Assembly: GCF_019402665.1 (NCBI RefSeq)
Contig: NZ_VSST01000011.1
Span: forward strand, 1-41,641
Source: Bradyrhizobium canariense
GTDB taxonomy: Bacteria > Pseudomonadota > Alphaproteobacteria > Rhizobiales > Xanthobacteraceae
Length of the DNA: 41,641 bases
Direction: 5' to 3'
The position numbers and the translations under genes were made by a program. The notes under the pieces were generated by a model, which was not told the origin of the DNA, ran no database searches, and worked only from the letters and a program-made list of their open reading frames with translations. This document shows, piece after piece, positions 41,543-41,641 of this stretch (the stretch's first letter is position 1; every line of letters begins with the position of its first letter).

Positions 41543-41560
41543 CCCTCTTGTCCAAGAGGG
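41543..41560 (-). promoter_or_regulatory. Hairpin that overlaps the ribosome site of the 53-residue ORF
   Basis: CCCTCTTG-tc-CAAGAGGG (plus strand reading) is a perfect 8-bp inverted repeat. On the minus strand the second arm, ending GAGGG, is the likely Shine-Dalgarno of ATG 41538. Confidence 0.4.
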
Positions 41561-41641
41561 CGCAGGGAAGGCCGGGTGCCGGCTGGCACCCGCGGTCCGC
41601 TGCGCGAAAAGCACACGCAGGAAAACCGCACAGCAGCATAC

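Overview
The window looks like a chromosomal segment of a Bradyrhizobium-type alphaproteobacterium. The evidence is high GC, many ATGA/GTGA-coupled operons, a GcrA-type regulator, DUF6894 and DUF4336 proteins, a formate dehydrogenase cluster in the rhizobial arrangement, and promoter-like motifs of the EcfG general stress type (GGAAC-N16/17-CGTT). Names were assigned by reading the translations; no database search was run.

Positions 1-9200 are a patchy, partly decayed region. Broken genes (a receiver domain, an RraA-like protein, an aminotransferase tail, an ABC substrate-binding protein, a response regulator, a PRC-barrel protein) alternate with intact ones: a large SAM/adenylate cyclase/AAA/TPR protein, a SnoaL-like protein, dodecin, an acidic 56-residue protein and a GcrA-like regulator.

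Positions 9240-20800 hold a membrane-bound, Tat-exported formate dehydrogenase locus. One minus-strand series runs biotin/lipoate ligase-like protein, DUF6505, DUF6352, DUF3305, DUF3306, an HTH-TorD chaperone fusion, a small Tat protein, then the alpha, beta and gamma subunits. A polyferredoxin is transcribed divergently from its head. Most genes overlap by four bases, so expression is probably translationally coupled.

Positions 20800-26700 contain a WD40-cytochrome c fusion with a damaged heme motif, several small secreted or membrane proteins, a frameshifted TPR-glycosyltransferase and a DUF6894 protein.

Positions 26700-38700 form a plus-strand respiratory block. It starts with a caa3-type cytochrome oxidase operon (subunit II with fused cytochrome c, subunits I and III, a small membrane protein, CtaG). 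A GlcG/HbpS-like protein follows, then a PQQ dehydrogenase operon: a lanthanide-type alcohol dehydrogenase, an MxaJ/XoxJ-like protein, two cytochromes c and a membrane glucose dehydrogenase-type quinoprotein. Inference: periplasmic alcohol or sugar oxidation feeds cytochrome c and the terminal oxidase, while the formate dehydrogenase takes the end product of C1 oxidation to CO2.

Positions 38600-41641 carry a DUF4336-SDR fusion and small conserved hypothetical genes. I found no tRNA, rRNA, CRISPR array or intact insertion sequence.
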